From: DASQMT01 sp963839615
GTDB taxonomy: Bacteria > Actinomycetota > Thermoleophilia > Solirubrobacterales > Solirubrobacteraceae
Reading direction: 5' to 3'
NCBI GenBank assembly: GCA_963839615.1
Contig: CAWIVY010000001.1
Location: 372,001-436,000, forward strand
Length of the DNA: 64,000 nt
Shown here: positions 9,376 through 17,749 of the stretch, piece after piece
Numbering within the stretch: position 1 is the first letter of the stretch
Layout: each line of letters starts with the position of its first letter
The notes under the pieces: model-generated
What the model was told of the DNA's origin: nothing
What the model saw: only the letters and a program-made list of their open reading frames with translations
Databases searched by the model: none
Translations under genes and position numbers: made by a program

Positions 9376-11667
9376 ATGGCCGTCGTCCGCGACATCGAGC
9401 CTTGGGACGAGCTGCTCGCCGCGGGCCGCGACGACGAGCGGCTGGTCATGCAGGCGGCGCAGAACCGGCGCCGCGCGCGCGCCGTCGCGCTGCCCGAGGA
9501 GCTGCATCCCGAGGTCGCCGAGGCGCTGCTCGCGCGCGGCGTCGACCGGCTCTGGTCGCACCAGGCCGAGGCCCTGCACGCCGCCTGGGCGGGCCCGACG
9601 ATCGTCACGACCGGGACTGCGAGCGGCAAGTCGCTGTGCTTCCAGCTGCCGACGCTCGACACGCTCTGCCGCGACGCGCGCGCCCGCGCGCTCTACCTCT
9701 ACCCGACGAAGGCGCTCGCCCAGGACCAGGCGCGCTCGCTGCATGCGCTCGGCGTGGCACGCGCGCGGCCCGCGATCTACGACGGCGACACGCCGCGCGA
9801 GCAGCGCGCGCAGATCCGCAAGCGCGCGAACGTCATCCTGACCAACCCGGACATGCTGCACCTCGGCATACTGCCCAACCACCGGGCGTGGGCCGACGTG
9901 TTCGCCAACCTCGCCATCGTCGTGGTCGACGAGGCGCACGTCTACCGCGGCGTGTTCGGCTCGCACGTGGCGAACGTGCTGCGGCGGCTGCGCCGGATCG
10001 CCGCCGCCTACGGGACCGAGCCGCGCTTCGTCCTCGCCAGCGCCACGATCGCCAACCCGGGCGAGCTCGCCGAGCGGCTGACCGGGCTGCCCGACGTGAC
10101 CGTGGTCGAGCGCGACGGCTCCCCGGGCGCGAAGAAGACGATCGCGATGTGGAACCCGCCGATCGTCGATGAGCAGCTCGCGACGCGGCGCTCGGCGCTG
10201 GCCGAGGCCGCCGACCTGCTGGCGGAGCTGGTCAGCCGGGAAGCGCGCACGATCGTGTTCATGAAGTCGCGCAAGGCTGTCGAGCTGATCGCGCGCTTCG
10301 CCCAGCTGGCGCTCGAGGACATGGGCCGCGGCGAGCTGGCCGAGCGGATCGCTCCCTACCGCGCCGGCTACACGCCGCAGCAGCGGCGCGAGCTCGAGCG
10401 GCGGCTCGTCGACGGCGAGCTGCTCGGCGTCGTGTCGACCGACGCGCTCGAGCTGGGGATCGACATCGGCTCGCTCGACGCGGCGATCTGCGTCACGTTC
10501 CCCGGCACCGTCGCGTCGCTGCGGCAGATGTGGGGCCGGGCCGGGCGGCGCGGGCGGGGGCTCGCGCTCTACGTCGCCGGCGAGGACGCGCTCGACCAGT
10601 TCTTCTGCCGCCACCCGGACGAGTTCCTCGACCGGCCCGTGGAGGCGGCGATCCTCGATCCCGCGAACGAGCAGATCCAGGCCGGCCACGTGCTCTGCGC
10701 CGCGCACGAGGGGCCGCTGGAAGCGGCCGACACGGAGTGGTTCGGCGACGGGCTCGAGCAGGCCACCGCGCGACTCGAGGCGGCGGGCGACCTGCGCCGG
10801 CGCCCGGGCGGCACGTTCGTCCCGCGCCACGCGGGCGAGTACCCCGCGAGCGCGGTCTCGCTGCGCTCGACGGGCCGCGACGGATTCTCGATCGTGGACG
10901 TCGGCTCGGGCGAGCTGCTGGGAACCGTGGACGCGGGCCGCGCGTTCAACACGACGCACGAGGGCGCGGTCTACCTGCACGGCGGGCGCGCGTTCGAGGT
11001 CACGCAGCTCGACATCGAGCTGCGGCGCGCGTTCGTGGAGCCGTTCGAGGGCGACTGGTACACGCAGGCCAAGCGCGAGACCGACATGTACATCGAGCGG
11101 CTCGACGACCGCCGCGAGTGGCTCGGCGTCCGCCTCTCGTTCGGCACCGTGGTCGTGACCGAGCAGGTCGTCGCCTACCAGTCGCGCCGCCTGTCGGACC
11201 ACGAGGTGCTCGATCTCGTCGGCCTCGACCTGCCGCAGACCTCGTTCTCGACGCAGGCGCTGTGGTACGAGCTGCCCGACGCGATCGTCTCGGACGACCT
11301 GCCGCTCGACCAGCTCCTCGGTGCGCTGCACGCGGCCGAGCACACGCAGATCGCCGTGCTCCCGCTGCTGGCGATGTGCGACCGCTGGGACATCGGCGGG
11401 CTCTCGACCAACCTGCATCCGCAGACCGGCGGGCCGACGATCTTCATCTACGACGGCCATCCCGGGGGGATCGGGATCACGCGGCGCGGGTTCCTCGCGT
11501 TCGACGCGCTGGTCGACGACGCGCACCGGCTGATCGGCGAGTGTCCGTGCGAGAAGGGCTGCCCGTCGTGCGTGCAGTCACCCAAGTGCGGCAACCTCAA
11601 CGAGCCGCTGTCGAAGCTCGGCGCGGCGCAGCTGATGGGCCGGATGCTGGCCTCCGAGCGCTCCTAG
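9376..11667 (+). CDS. DEAH-type helicase with C-terminal Zn-binding DUF1998 (MrfA/YprA-like)
   Basis: 763-residue superfamily 2 helicase. Motif I TGTASGKS holds Lys85; motif II is DEAH at 185-188; motif III is SAT; motif VI sits in MWGRAGRRGRG. The C-terminal third is a DUF1998-type domain that ends with cysteines at 723, 725, 729, 732 and 738 (CPCEKGCPSC...KCG), the zinc site of the MrfA family. In Bacillus MrfA is a 3'-5' DNA helicase for mitomycin-crosslink repair with a nuclease partner, MrfB; no MrfB-like exonuclease is nearby here. The start ATG follows a 19-bp gap after the VWA operon. Confidence 0.9.
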   Translation: MAVVRDIEPWDELLAAGRDDERLVMQAAQNRRRARAVALPEELHPEVAEALLARGVDRLWSHQAEALHAAWAGPTIVTTGTASGKSLCFQLPTLDTLCRDARARALYLYPTKALAQDQARSLHALGVARARPAIYDGDTPREQRAQIRKRANVILTNPDMLHLGILPNHRAWADVFANLAIVVVDEAHVYRGVFGSHVANVLRRLRRIAAAYGTEPRFVLASATIANPGELAERLTGLPDVTVVERDGSPGAKKTIAMWNPPIVDEQLATRRSALAEAADLLAELVSREARTIVFMKSRKAVELIARFAQLALEDMGRGELAERIAPYRAGYTPQQRRELERRLVDGELLGVVSTDALELGIDIGSLDAAICVTFPGTVASLRQMWGRAGRRGRGLALYVAGEDALDQFFCRHPDEFLDRPVEAAILDPANEQIQAGHVLCAAHEGPLEAADTEWFGDGLEQATARLEAAGDLRRRPGGTFVPRHAGEYPASAVSLRSTGRDGFSIVDVGSGELLGTVDAGRAFNTTHEGAVYLHGGRAFEVTQLDIELRRAFVEPFEGDWYTQAKRETDMYIERLDDRREWLGVRLSFGTVVVTEQVVAYQSRRLSDHEVLDLVGLDLPQTSFSTQALWYELPDAIVSDDLPLDQLLGALHAAEHTQIAVLPLLAMCDRWDIGGLSTNLHPQTGGPTIFIYDGHPGGIGITRRGFLAFDALVDDAHRLIGECPCEKGCPSCVQSPKCGNLNEPLSKLGAAQLMGRMLASERS

Positions 11668-11674
11668 CGGGGCG

Positions 11675-12562
11675 CTAGTCGACGCGCTCGGTGGCCGGGT
11701 CGTAGCGCCAGCAGGAAGCGCCCGCCGGCAGGTGGACGCCGCCGAGCCAGCGCTCCGGCCGGCCGTCCCACTCGCGCTCGCCGGCCAGGATCGCGCGGCT
11801 CTCCGCGGTGAGCTCGAGCGCGTCCGTGAGCGGAAGCGCGGCGAGGTACTCGAACGCGATCGTGTCGCCGAGGAAGGGGCGCTCCTCCTGGGTCTGGGCG
11901 GCGAGGAACGCCTCGGCGGGCGTGCCGGCGCCGTCGGCGACGGCCTGCAACAGCGCTCGCTCGCTGCGGTTCAACCCGTCGCCGGTCCAGGGGAACTGCT
12001 GCAGGTGGCGGCGGGCCGCGGCGCCGAAGACCGTGCCCTGCGGAAGCGCGTGCAGCGCGTGCGGCTCCGGCGCGCGGAACGCGTCCCAGAGCGCCCGCGC
12101 CGCGGCGACCTCGTCCTCGCGCACGGTGTCGTCGCCGTGCATCAGACGCCGGAGCTCGCGGTCCGGCAGCTCGGCGACGCCGGCGAACTCCTCGACCCCG
12201 ACGAGCACCAGGCGCGCGCGACCGGGCTCGACGCGATCGAGGATCTGGGCCAGCTGGAGGACGTCGTAGAGGTCGGACTCGAACCACAGGACGATCTCCT
12301 CGCCGGCGGCCAGCGCCGTGGTGAGCCGCTCGTCGCGCCGGGTCATCGAGTCGAGCGCGCTCGAGCGATCCTCCCACCCCCGCGACGCGATGAAAGCCGC
12401 GCGCTCGGCGCACAGCTGCGCGGCGTCGAGATCTGGCGGGACCGGGCCCTCGTGCAACGCGTCGCGCCATGGGAGGACATCGCCGGAGGCGCCCGCGGCG
12501 CGGAGCCGGCGCGCCGCGCCGTCCCCGTTCGTGACATGCAGCACGCGCGGAGTCTCGCGCAC
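11675..12562 (-). CDS. DUF1835-domain protein
   Basis: About 295 residues. The start of the fold, RVLHVTNGDGAARRL...GDVLPWRDALHEGP, is the DUF1835 signature; the C-terminal region is consistent with the DUF3658 partner domain often found with it. The biochemical role is unknown. I prefer the GTG at 12562, which gives VRETPRVLHV; an upstream ATG at 12616 would add 18 proline-rich residues and would abut the start of the divergent M23 gene. It is convergent with the helicase gene, 7 bp away. Confidence 0.75.
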   Translation of the reverse strand: MRETPRVLHVTNGDGAARRLRAAGASGDVLPWRDALHEGPVPPDLDAAQLCAERAAFIASRGWEDRSSALDSMTRRDERLTTALAAGEEIVLWFESDLYDVLQLAQILDRVEPGRARLVLVGVEEFAGVAELPDRELRRLMHGDDTVREDEVAAARALWDAFRAPEPHALHALPQGTVFGAAARRHLQQFPWTGDGLNRSERALLQAVADGAGTPAEAFLAAQTQEERPFLGDTIAFEYLAALPLTDALELTAESRAILAGEREWDGRPERWLGGVHLPAGASCWRYDPATERVD

Positions 12563-12615
12563 GATCGGGTGCAGCGGTGGAGGTCGTCCGGCGCCGGGCC
12601 GACACTGCAGGGGCA

Positions 12616-13533
12616 ATGCGTCGCCTGCCGTCCCTGCTGTGCGCCGCGCTGACGCTGCTAGCCGCGCCCGCCTCCGTGCCTGCAGCCGGCCTCGTGACCG
12701 GCGGCACTCCAGCGCCCTCCTTCAGCGGCGGCGTGACGTACGGCCAGCTTCCCGTCCGTCCCGTGGCGAGCGAGTTCAGCGTGGCGCCCGGGACGCTGGA
12801 GGCCGGCCGCCCCGCGACGTTCGCGTTCCGCATCGACGGCGGCTCGCGCACCGTACGCGTGCGGATCGAGCTGAAGCGAGCGGGTGCCCCGGCTGCGGCC
12901 AAGCGGCTCCGGCTCGGATACCGGCGCACGGGTCGCGAGCACAGCTACGTCTGGACGCCGTCGATGGGCGACCTGCCCGCCGGCGAGTACACGGTCACGC
13001 TGCGGGCGTTCGACGACGCCGGCCACGGACTGCGCCGCACCGCGAGCGCATCCGGACGCGACCGGGTGACCGTCCAGGTCCCCCCGCCGCCGCCGGTCAC
13101 CACCGCGGGCGTCTTCCCGCTGCAGGGCGCGTACTCGTTCGGAGGCGAGGACGCGCGCTTCGGCGCCGGCCGCGAGGGCCACGTCCACCAGGGCCAGGAC
13201 ATCAGCGCGGCCGAGGGCACGCCGGTCGTCGCCCCGGTCACGGCGACGGTCACGTGGCGCGCGTTCCAGGCCGAAGGGGCCGGCCGCTACGTCGTGATGC
13301 GCGGCGCCGACGGCAGCGACTACGTCTTCATGCACCTCAAGACGGGTTCCGTGACGGTCGTGGAGGGATCCGTCCTGGCCGCCGGGCAGCAGTTCGCACA
13401 GGTCGGCAGCACCGGAGCCTCTTCCGGCCCGCACCTGCACTTCGAGATCTGGCCTGACGGCTGGTATTCCTCGGACGCTTCGCAGCCGATCGACCCGCTC
13501 GCGCAGCTCCAGGCGTGGGCGGCGAAGCGCTAG
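12616..13533 (+). CDS. Secreted M23-family peptidase
   Basis: 305-residue zinc endopeptidase of the LytM/M23 type, which cuts peptide cross-links in cell walls. It starts at ATG 12616 (preceded by GGGG), with a signal peptide over residues 1-24 (MRRLPSLLCAALTLLAAPAS). A beta-sandwich-like region follows, with a proline stretch near residue 155. The M23 domain (about 165-295) shows HVHQGQD (first His and Asp ligands) and GPHLHFE (HxH). The domain is intact, so activity is likely. Divergent from the DUF1835 gene; followed by tRNA-Phe 13 bp later. Confidence 0.88.
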   Translation: MRRLPSLLCAALTLLAAPASVPAAGLVTGGTPAPSFSGGVTYGQLPVRPVASEFSVAPGTLEAGRPATFAFRIDGGSRTVRVRIELKRAGAPAAAKRLRLGYRRTGREHSYVWTPSMGDLPAGEYTVTLRAFDDAGHGLRRTASASGRDRVTVQVPPPPPVTTAGVFPLQGAYSFGGEDARFGAGREGHVHQGQDISAAEGTPVVAPVTATVTWRAFQAEGAGRYVVMRGADGSDYVFMHLKTGSVTVVEGSVLAAGQQFAQVGSTGASSGPHLHFEIWPDGWYSSDASQPIDPLAQLQAWAAKR

Positions 13534-13546
13534 CCTGTTCGCGCTC

Positions 13547-13619
13547 GGCGAGATAGCTCAGTTGGTAGAGCACACGACTGAAAATCGTGGTGTCCCCGGT
13601 TCGAGTCCGGGTCTCGCCA
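13547..13619 (+). tRNA. tRNA-Phe (anticodon GAA)
   Basis: 73-nt cloverleaf. The acceptor GGCGAGA pairs with TCTCGCC at 13612-13618, with discriminator A13619. D arm GCTC/GAGC, anticodon stem CACGA/TCGTG with loop CTGAAAA (anticodon GAA), and T arm CCCGG/CCGGG with TTCGAGT. CCA is not encoded. Its 3' part is duplicated far downstream, so it is the attachment site of the island that follows. Confidence 0.97.
13573..13619 (+). other. attL: tRNA-Phe 3' segment, left island boundary
   Basis: The last 47 nt of the tRNA, from the anticodon stem to the discriminator base, recur at 28408-28455 in the same orientation with one extra A in the anticodon loop. A tRNA 3'-end direct repeat is the hallmark of site-specific integration that restores the tRNA at one end. 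Confidence 0.8.
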
Positions 13620-13627
13620 TCCCGAGA

Positions 13628-13646
13628 ACCGCCTGCTAGAGGCGGT
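13628..13646 (+). terminator. Hairpin just after tRNA-Phe
   Basis: ACCGCCT (13628-13634) and AGGCGGT (13640-13646) form a 7-bp perfect stem around a 5-nt loop, followed by CTTA. It probably ends the tRNA transcript, although the U-tract is weak. It lies on the island side of attL. Confidence 0.5.
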
Positions 13647-14087
13647 CTTATCGCCCTGGAAGGGCCAAGAGCCGCGGCGGGGATGCGGGCCAATTTCCGT
13701 GCGGGTGCCTAATCGAGTGCCTAGACCGGAGGCCGCCTTGTGGCGCAGGCGTTCCAGCCGGCGTGCTTACGGGACCCCTGACAAGCTCGTTGAATGTGCC
13801 CGCTGCTTCCTTAAGGCACATGCGGTAGCGGAGGCCTAGCTTGCGCGTCCAGGCCGAAGCGGCACTCGGGGTTCTCCGCCGGGCGCGCTGCCCCCTTGCA
13901 TGGAACGCGATAGCGGGAGCGTGACTGCTGCTTTCCACGGATGCAGGAGCGCGGTGGGCACCGATTGCGCCCCGGCGGACGCCTGGTCCTCGTCCAACTG
14001 AGGAGCGACCTGCTGGGCACGGGGTCGCTATCGCAATGCGCCCGAGAGGAAGCGCGGGCGACGTGAGCTCGGATCTAGACTCGCGCC
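13647..14087. other. Gap without a recognisable gene
   Basis: 441 bp between the tRNA hairpin and the HD-GYP gene. A minus-strand frame is open through it, but its product is arginine-rich low-complexity sequence. The part nearest the tRNA (about 13700-13850, minus) reads KEAAGTFNELVRGP, a more protein-like composition, but I cannot assign it. An integrase would be expected here and I do not see one. Confidence 0.5.
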
Positions 14088-15653
14088 GTGCAGTCGGTCG
14101 GCTCCGACGATCAGATCCGCTTGGCCGAGGTGATGGCGTCTCTCTCGCTGGCCACCGACCTGGGGTTGGGCCAGCCGCTGGAGCGTGAGCTCGGCGTGTG
14201 CCTATCGGCGCTCGGGCTGGCCGATCGGCTCGGCTGCAGCGCAGACGAGTGCTCTGAGGTCTACTACGTCGCGCTCCTCGCTCACATCGGCTGCACCGCC
14301 GCCGCTGCCTACTTTGCAAGCTGGGTCGGGGGCGATGAGATCCACTTCCAAAGCGGCGTGCAGGTGCTGGGCCCGGCCTCGGAGCCCGCAGAGGACATCC
14401 GCTACCTCGTCCGCCGGCTCGCCGACGACCGGCCGCTCCCCGAGCGCGCCTGCCTGGTCGCCAAACAGCTCATCGGCGGCAAGGAGCAGTTCGAGCTGGC
14501 GGCGGCGAACCTCTGCGAGGGCGGGAGGCTGCTCGCCACGCGCCTTCACCTGCCCGACGAGGTAGCCCGCGCGCTCGGCCAGGTGACGGCGCGCTGGGAC
14601 GGAAAGGGGATACCCGCAGACGTGGAGGGGGAGCAGATCTCGCGGCCGCTTCGCATCGTCCGCGTCGCGCACGACGTCGTCGCCATCGCCCAGGCGCGCG
14701 ACCTCCAGGCGGCGATGGAGGCGCTCAGCCGGCGCCGCGGCCGCGGCTACGACCCGCAGGTCGTCGACGCCGCACTCGCCGAGCCCGAGCTGTTCCTGAG
14801 AGCGGCGGATGCCCCCGACGCCTGGGAGCGGGTCATCGCAGAGGAGCCCGAGCCGGTGGCGACGATCTCACGCGCGGGGCTTGAAACGGTCGCCCGTGCC
14901 TTCGCCGAGTTCACCGATCTCAAGGTCGGCTTCCTGCGCGGACACTCGACCCGGGTCGCCGAACTGGCCGCCAACGCGGCCGAGGCTTTGGGCTGCTCGC
15001 GCTCGGAGGCCGCCGAGGTGCGCGCCGCCGGCCTCTTCCACGATCTCGGGCGACTGGCGGTGCCGAATGGGATCTGGGAGAAGCGCGGCCCTCTGAGCGC
15101 CGGCGAGTGGGAGCGCGTTCGTCTCCACCCCTACTACACCGAGCGGGTGCTGGAGCGCTCCCCGGCGCTGGCACCGCTCGCTCTGCTGGCGGGGTCACAC
15201 CATGAGCGCCTCGACGGCTCCGGGTACCACCGCGGAGCCAGCGCCGCTCAACTCGGCGTCGGCGCCCGGCTGCTGGCCGCCGCCGACACCTTCGATGCGA
15301 TGACCCACGAGCGCCCTCACCGGCACGCCCTCGGCCCCGAGCAGGCGAGGGACGAGCTGGGCGTGATGGTGGGCGCGGGAACGATCGAGAAGCGAGCGGC
15401 GGACGCCGTCCTCGAGGCCGCCGGGTCGGCGCCGACCGAGACCCGTCAGGCCTACCCCGGGGGCCTCACCGAGCGCGAGATCGAGGTCCTGCGCCTCCTC
15501 GCCCAGGGCAAGACGAACAGGGAGATCGCCGAGGCACTCGTGATCACGGAGAAGACCGCCGGCCACCACGTCGAGCACATCTACGCGAAGGCGGAAGTGT
15601 CCACGCGCGTCGGAGCAGCCCTCTTCGCCATGCGGCACGACCTGGTCGAGTAG
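14088..15653 (+). CDS. Tandem HD-GYP-like protein with C-terminal LuxR HTH
   Basis: 521 residues, GTG start. The N-terminal half (about 1-240) looks like a degenerate HD domain: ALLAHIG replaces the HD pair, and RWDGKGIP replaces HxxxDGxGYP. The second HD domain (about 270-440) is better preserved, with LFHDLGRLAVPN, RLHPYYTERVL and SHHERLDGSGYHRG (GYH for GYP). A LuxR/GerE DNA-binding domain (about 455-521) follows: GLTEREIEVLRLLAQGKTN split across the first helices, then TAGHHVEHIYAK. HD-GYP domains hydrolyse cyclic di-GMP; fused to a LuxR domain it could be a nucleotide-responsive regulator, which is inference. This two-HD-plus-HTH layout recurs in actinobacteria. Confidence 0.8.
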   Translation: MQSVGSDDQIRLAEVMASLSLATDLGLGQPLERELGVCLSALGLADRLGCSADECSEVYYVALLAHIGCTAAAAYFASWVGGDEIHFQSGVQVLGPASEPAEDIRYLVRRLADDRPLPERACLVAKQLIGGKEQFELAAANLCEGGRLLATRLHLPDEVARALGQVTARWDGKGIPADVEGEQISRPLRIVRVAHDVVAIAQARDLQAAMEALSRRRGRGYDPQVVDAALAEPELFLRAADAPDAWERVIAEEPEPVATISRAGLETVARAFAEFTDLKVGFLRGHSTRVAELAANAAEALGCSRSEAAEVRAAGLFHDLGRLAVPNGIWEKRGPLSAGEWERVRLHPYYTERVLERSPALAPLALLAGSHHERLDGSGYHRGASAAQLGVGARLLAAADTFDAMTHERPHRHALGPEQARDELGVMVGAGTIEKRAADAVLEAAGSAPTETRQAYPGGLTEREIEVLRLLAQGKTNREIAEALVITEKTAGHHVEHIYAKAEVSTRVGAALFAMRHDLVE

Positions 15654-15767
15654 ACACAACATCGAGAAGGCCGTTGCCGCCCAAGATGGGGCGTTCACCC
15701 GATGCGGGGGCGACCGAGGGCGCCTAGGGTCGCGATCGAAAGACCGTGACCGCGAGGAGGAGTGAGC

Positions 15768-16607
15768 ATGCCCGAGACTGAGGCGAACGGGGTCAGGCTC
15801 TATTACGAGATCCATGGCGGCGGGGAGCCCCTCGTGCTGGTCCATGGATCGTGGGTGGATGCAACGCGCTGGCGCTTCGTGGTGCCCGGCTTGGCGGAGT
15901 CGTTCCATGTGCTCGTCTATGACCGGCGCGGCCACTCGCGCAGCGAGCGACCTGATGCGCCGGGCAGCGTCGATGAGGATGGGGACGATCTCGCCGCGCT
16001 CCTGGAGACACTCGACCTCGCGCCGGCGCACGTCGTCACGAACTCCTATGGCGGCAACATCGCCCTGCGACTGGCGACCAGGCGCCCGGAGATCTTCCGC
16101 TCGCTCTCCTGCCACGAGCCACCGCTCTGGAGCCTGTTCGAGGGTGATCCGGAGGCTCAGGAGATCCTCCAGCACGGCGCCCGCAGCCTCGATGCGGTCG
16201 GCCGGCGGATCGCCGACGGCGATCACGAGGGGGCGGCGCGGCAATTCGTGGAGGAGGTCGCGTTCGGTCCTGGTGCATGGGAGAACGAGCTCCCGCCGGA
16301 GATGAGGGCGATCTTCGTCCGCAACGCCCCGACCTTTCTCGACGAGCTGCAGGACGCGAAGCAGCTCCGCATCGACGAGGACGCGCTTTCGCACCTCGAG
16401 CTGTCGGTGCGGCTCACACAAGGATCCGAGAGCCCGCCCACATTCCCTGCCGTGATCGATCGGCTCATCGACCTGATCCCACACGCCAGTCGGGAGACGA
16501 TCGATGGCGCCGGGCACGGGCCGCAGCTGACCCACCCCGAGCGCTACGTGCAGGTCGTAACCCGCGCCGCACGCGGGAACGCGCTCGCGACCGAGGAGGT
16601 GCGCTGA
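15768..16607 (+). CDS. Alpha/beta hydrolase
   Basis: 279 residues. The oxyanion HG motif (LVLVHGS) lies near residue 27, VYDRRGHSRSE follows near 50, and the nucleophile elbow is NSYGGN (Asn replaces the first Gly of GxSxG). The C-terminal catalytic histidine is in GAGHGP. The family covers esterases, lactonases and haloperoxidase-like enzymes; the substrate is unknown. I chose ATG 15768 over the in-frame GTG at 15762, because a GAGGAGG ribosome site ends 7 bp before the ATG. Its TGA overlaps the ATG of the next, broken hydrolase. Confidence 0.82.
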   Translation: MPETEANGVRLYYEIHGGGEPLVLVHGSWVDATRWRFVVPGLAESFHVLVYDRRGHSRSERPDAPGSVDEDGDDLAALLETLDLAPAHVVTNSYGGNIALRLATRRPEIFRSLSCHEPPLWSLFEGDPEAQEILQHGARSLDAVGRRIADGDHEGAARQFVEEVAFGPGAWENELPPEMRAIFVRNAPTFLDELQDAKQLRIDEDALSHLELSVRLTQGSESPPTFPAVIDRLIDLIPHASRETIDGAGHGPQLTHPERYVQVVTRAARGNALATEEVR

Positions 16608-17307
16608 TGCCCGAGCAAGTGGTAAACGGCGTCCGCCTCCACTACGAGGAACATGGCGCGGGAGCACCGATAGCCCTCATCCACGGCTGCGGGGGCTCGG
16701 CACTCGGCTTTGCCGACGCCGTCGAGAAGCTGGCGGAGCTTGGGCGCGTGATCGCCTACGACCGACGCGGGTGCGCACGCAGCGAGCGACCTCGCGCTGA
16801 CGCTACCCGGATCGGGTGCGGGCGCTTGTCCTGTTGGAGCCCGACGCGCCACGCGCGCTCGCGCCGGCGGCCGCCGAGTGGGTGGACGCATTGGGCGACC
16901 GTCTCCGCAGGTGAGCACACAGGCCGGCGTCGACGCCGTCGGCGAGGCTCTGATCACCGAGGTGGCCGGCGAGAGCGCCTGGCGCTCGTTTCCCGACGAG
17001 TGGCGGCGGGTCGTCATCGACAACGGGCCCGCGATCCTCGCGGAGCTCGAGGGCGAGTGGTGGCTTGAGGCCGACGCTGCAGAACTCGCCACGATCAAGC
17101 AGCCTGCCCTGCTGGTGGCGGCCGCCGACTCACCGCCGGAGTTCCACGAGCCCGTTCGAAGCAATGGCGGACGCGTTACCCAACGCGCGCAGCGTGCTGG
17201 TCGGGGGCGGCCACATCATCGATCCCGCGGCACCCGAGGTACTCGCCTTCATCGGGGAGGTGGTCGGGCGACGCCAGGCAGATACCGCTTCAGCTTCCGC
17301 GCCTTAG
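16607..17307 (+). pseudogene. Broken alpha/beta hydrolase (internal deletion and frameshifts)
   Basis: It begins well at ATG 16607 (NGVRLHYEEHGAGAPIALIHG, split near residue 10; then AYDRRGCARSERPRA) and is clearly a paralogue of the preceding gene. At about 16795-16804 it jumps to YPDRVRALVLLEPDAP in another frame, skipping the roughly 50 residues that should carry the nucleophile elbow. Further frame changes follow near 16915 and 17150 before the ending VLAFIGEVV at 17307. With the nucleophile gone it cannot be an active hydrolase. Sequencing error alone cannot explain the missing block. Confidence 0.75.
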
Positions 17308-17385
17308 CTTGGACTGACGGTTGAGCGGCTTGTGCTTCGTCCATCAAGCAGGCGCCTGACGGTGATCGGACGACGTGCCCGCATT

Positions 17386-17481
17386 GGACGAGCCACAGTC
17401 GTCTCGGCTGACGTTGACGCCAGGCCTGCTCCGTCCGGCGGATGCGAGAGTCGAGCGGCCGCGGGACCTGGCGCCTGGACC
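17386..17481 (+). repeat. Left copy of a ~96-bp inverted repeat
   Basis: Matches the reverse complement of 20154-20249 at roughly 85% by eye, including a 12-bp perfect block (ACAGTCGTCTCG at 17395-17406) and a long block over CGCATCCGCCGGAC. The rest of the gap 17308-17749 shows no gene. Confidence 0.65.
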
Positions 17482-17749
17482 CGGGGCGTCCGAAGCGAGT
17501 GCAAGTAGGGCATCAGTGAGCGTGCTCGCTCTACTCGCGACGCGGTCGCTTGCTTGTGGTCCGGGCTGGAGGCGACGCTGGGTGCCGGTGTGCGGGGATC
17601 GGAGACGGCAGGGTGTGGAGCGGCACTCTGGTTCGGCAGCGATGCCGGCTCTGTTGGTCAGCTACACACGGCTGTGAGCGGTCGGCGTTCATCACGAACA
17701 CGTCGCCGTTAACACAGCGTTAGCTTGGCCGGTCGGCCCGGCGCGGGCG

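Noticed and set aside
13337..13693. Minus-strand ORF containing GETRTRTGDTTIFS
   Set aside because: This peptide is simply the antisense translation of the tRNA-Phe gene, a well-known annotation artefact. The same happens at 28273-28730 over the attR copy.
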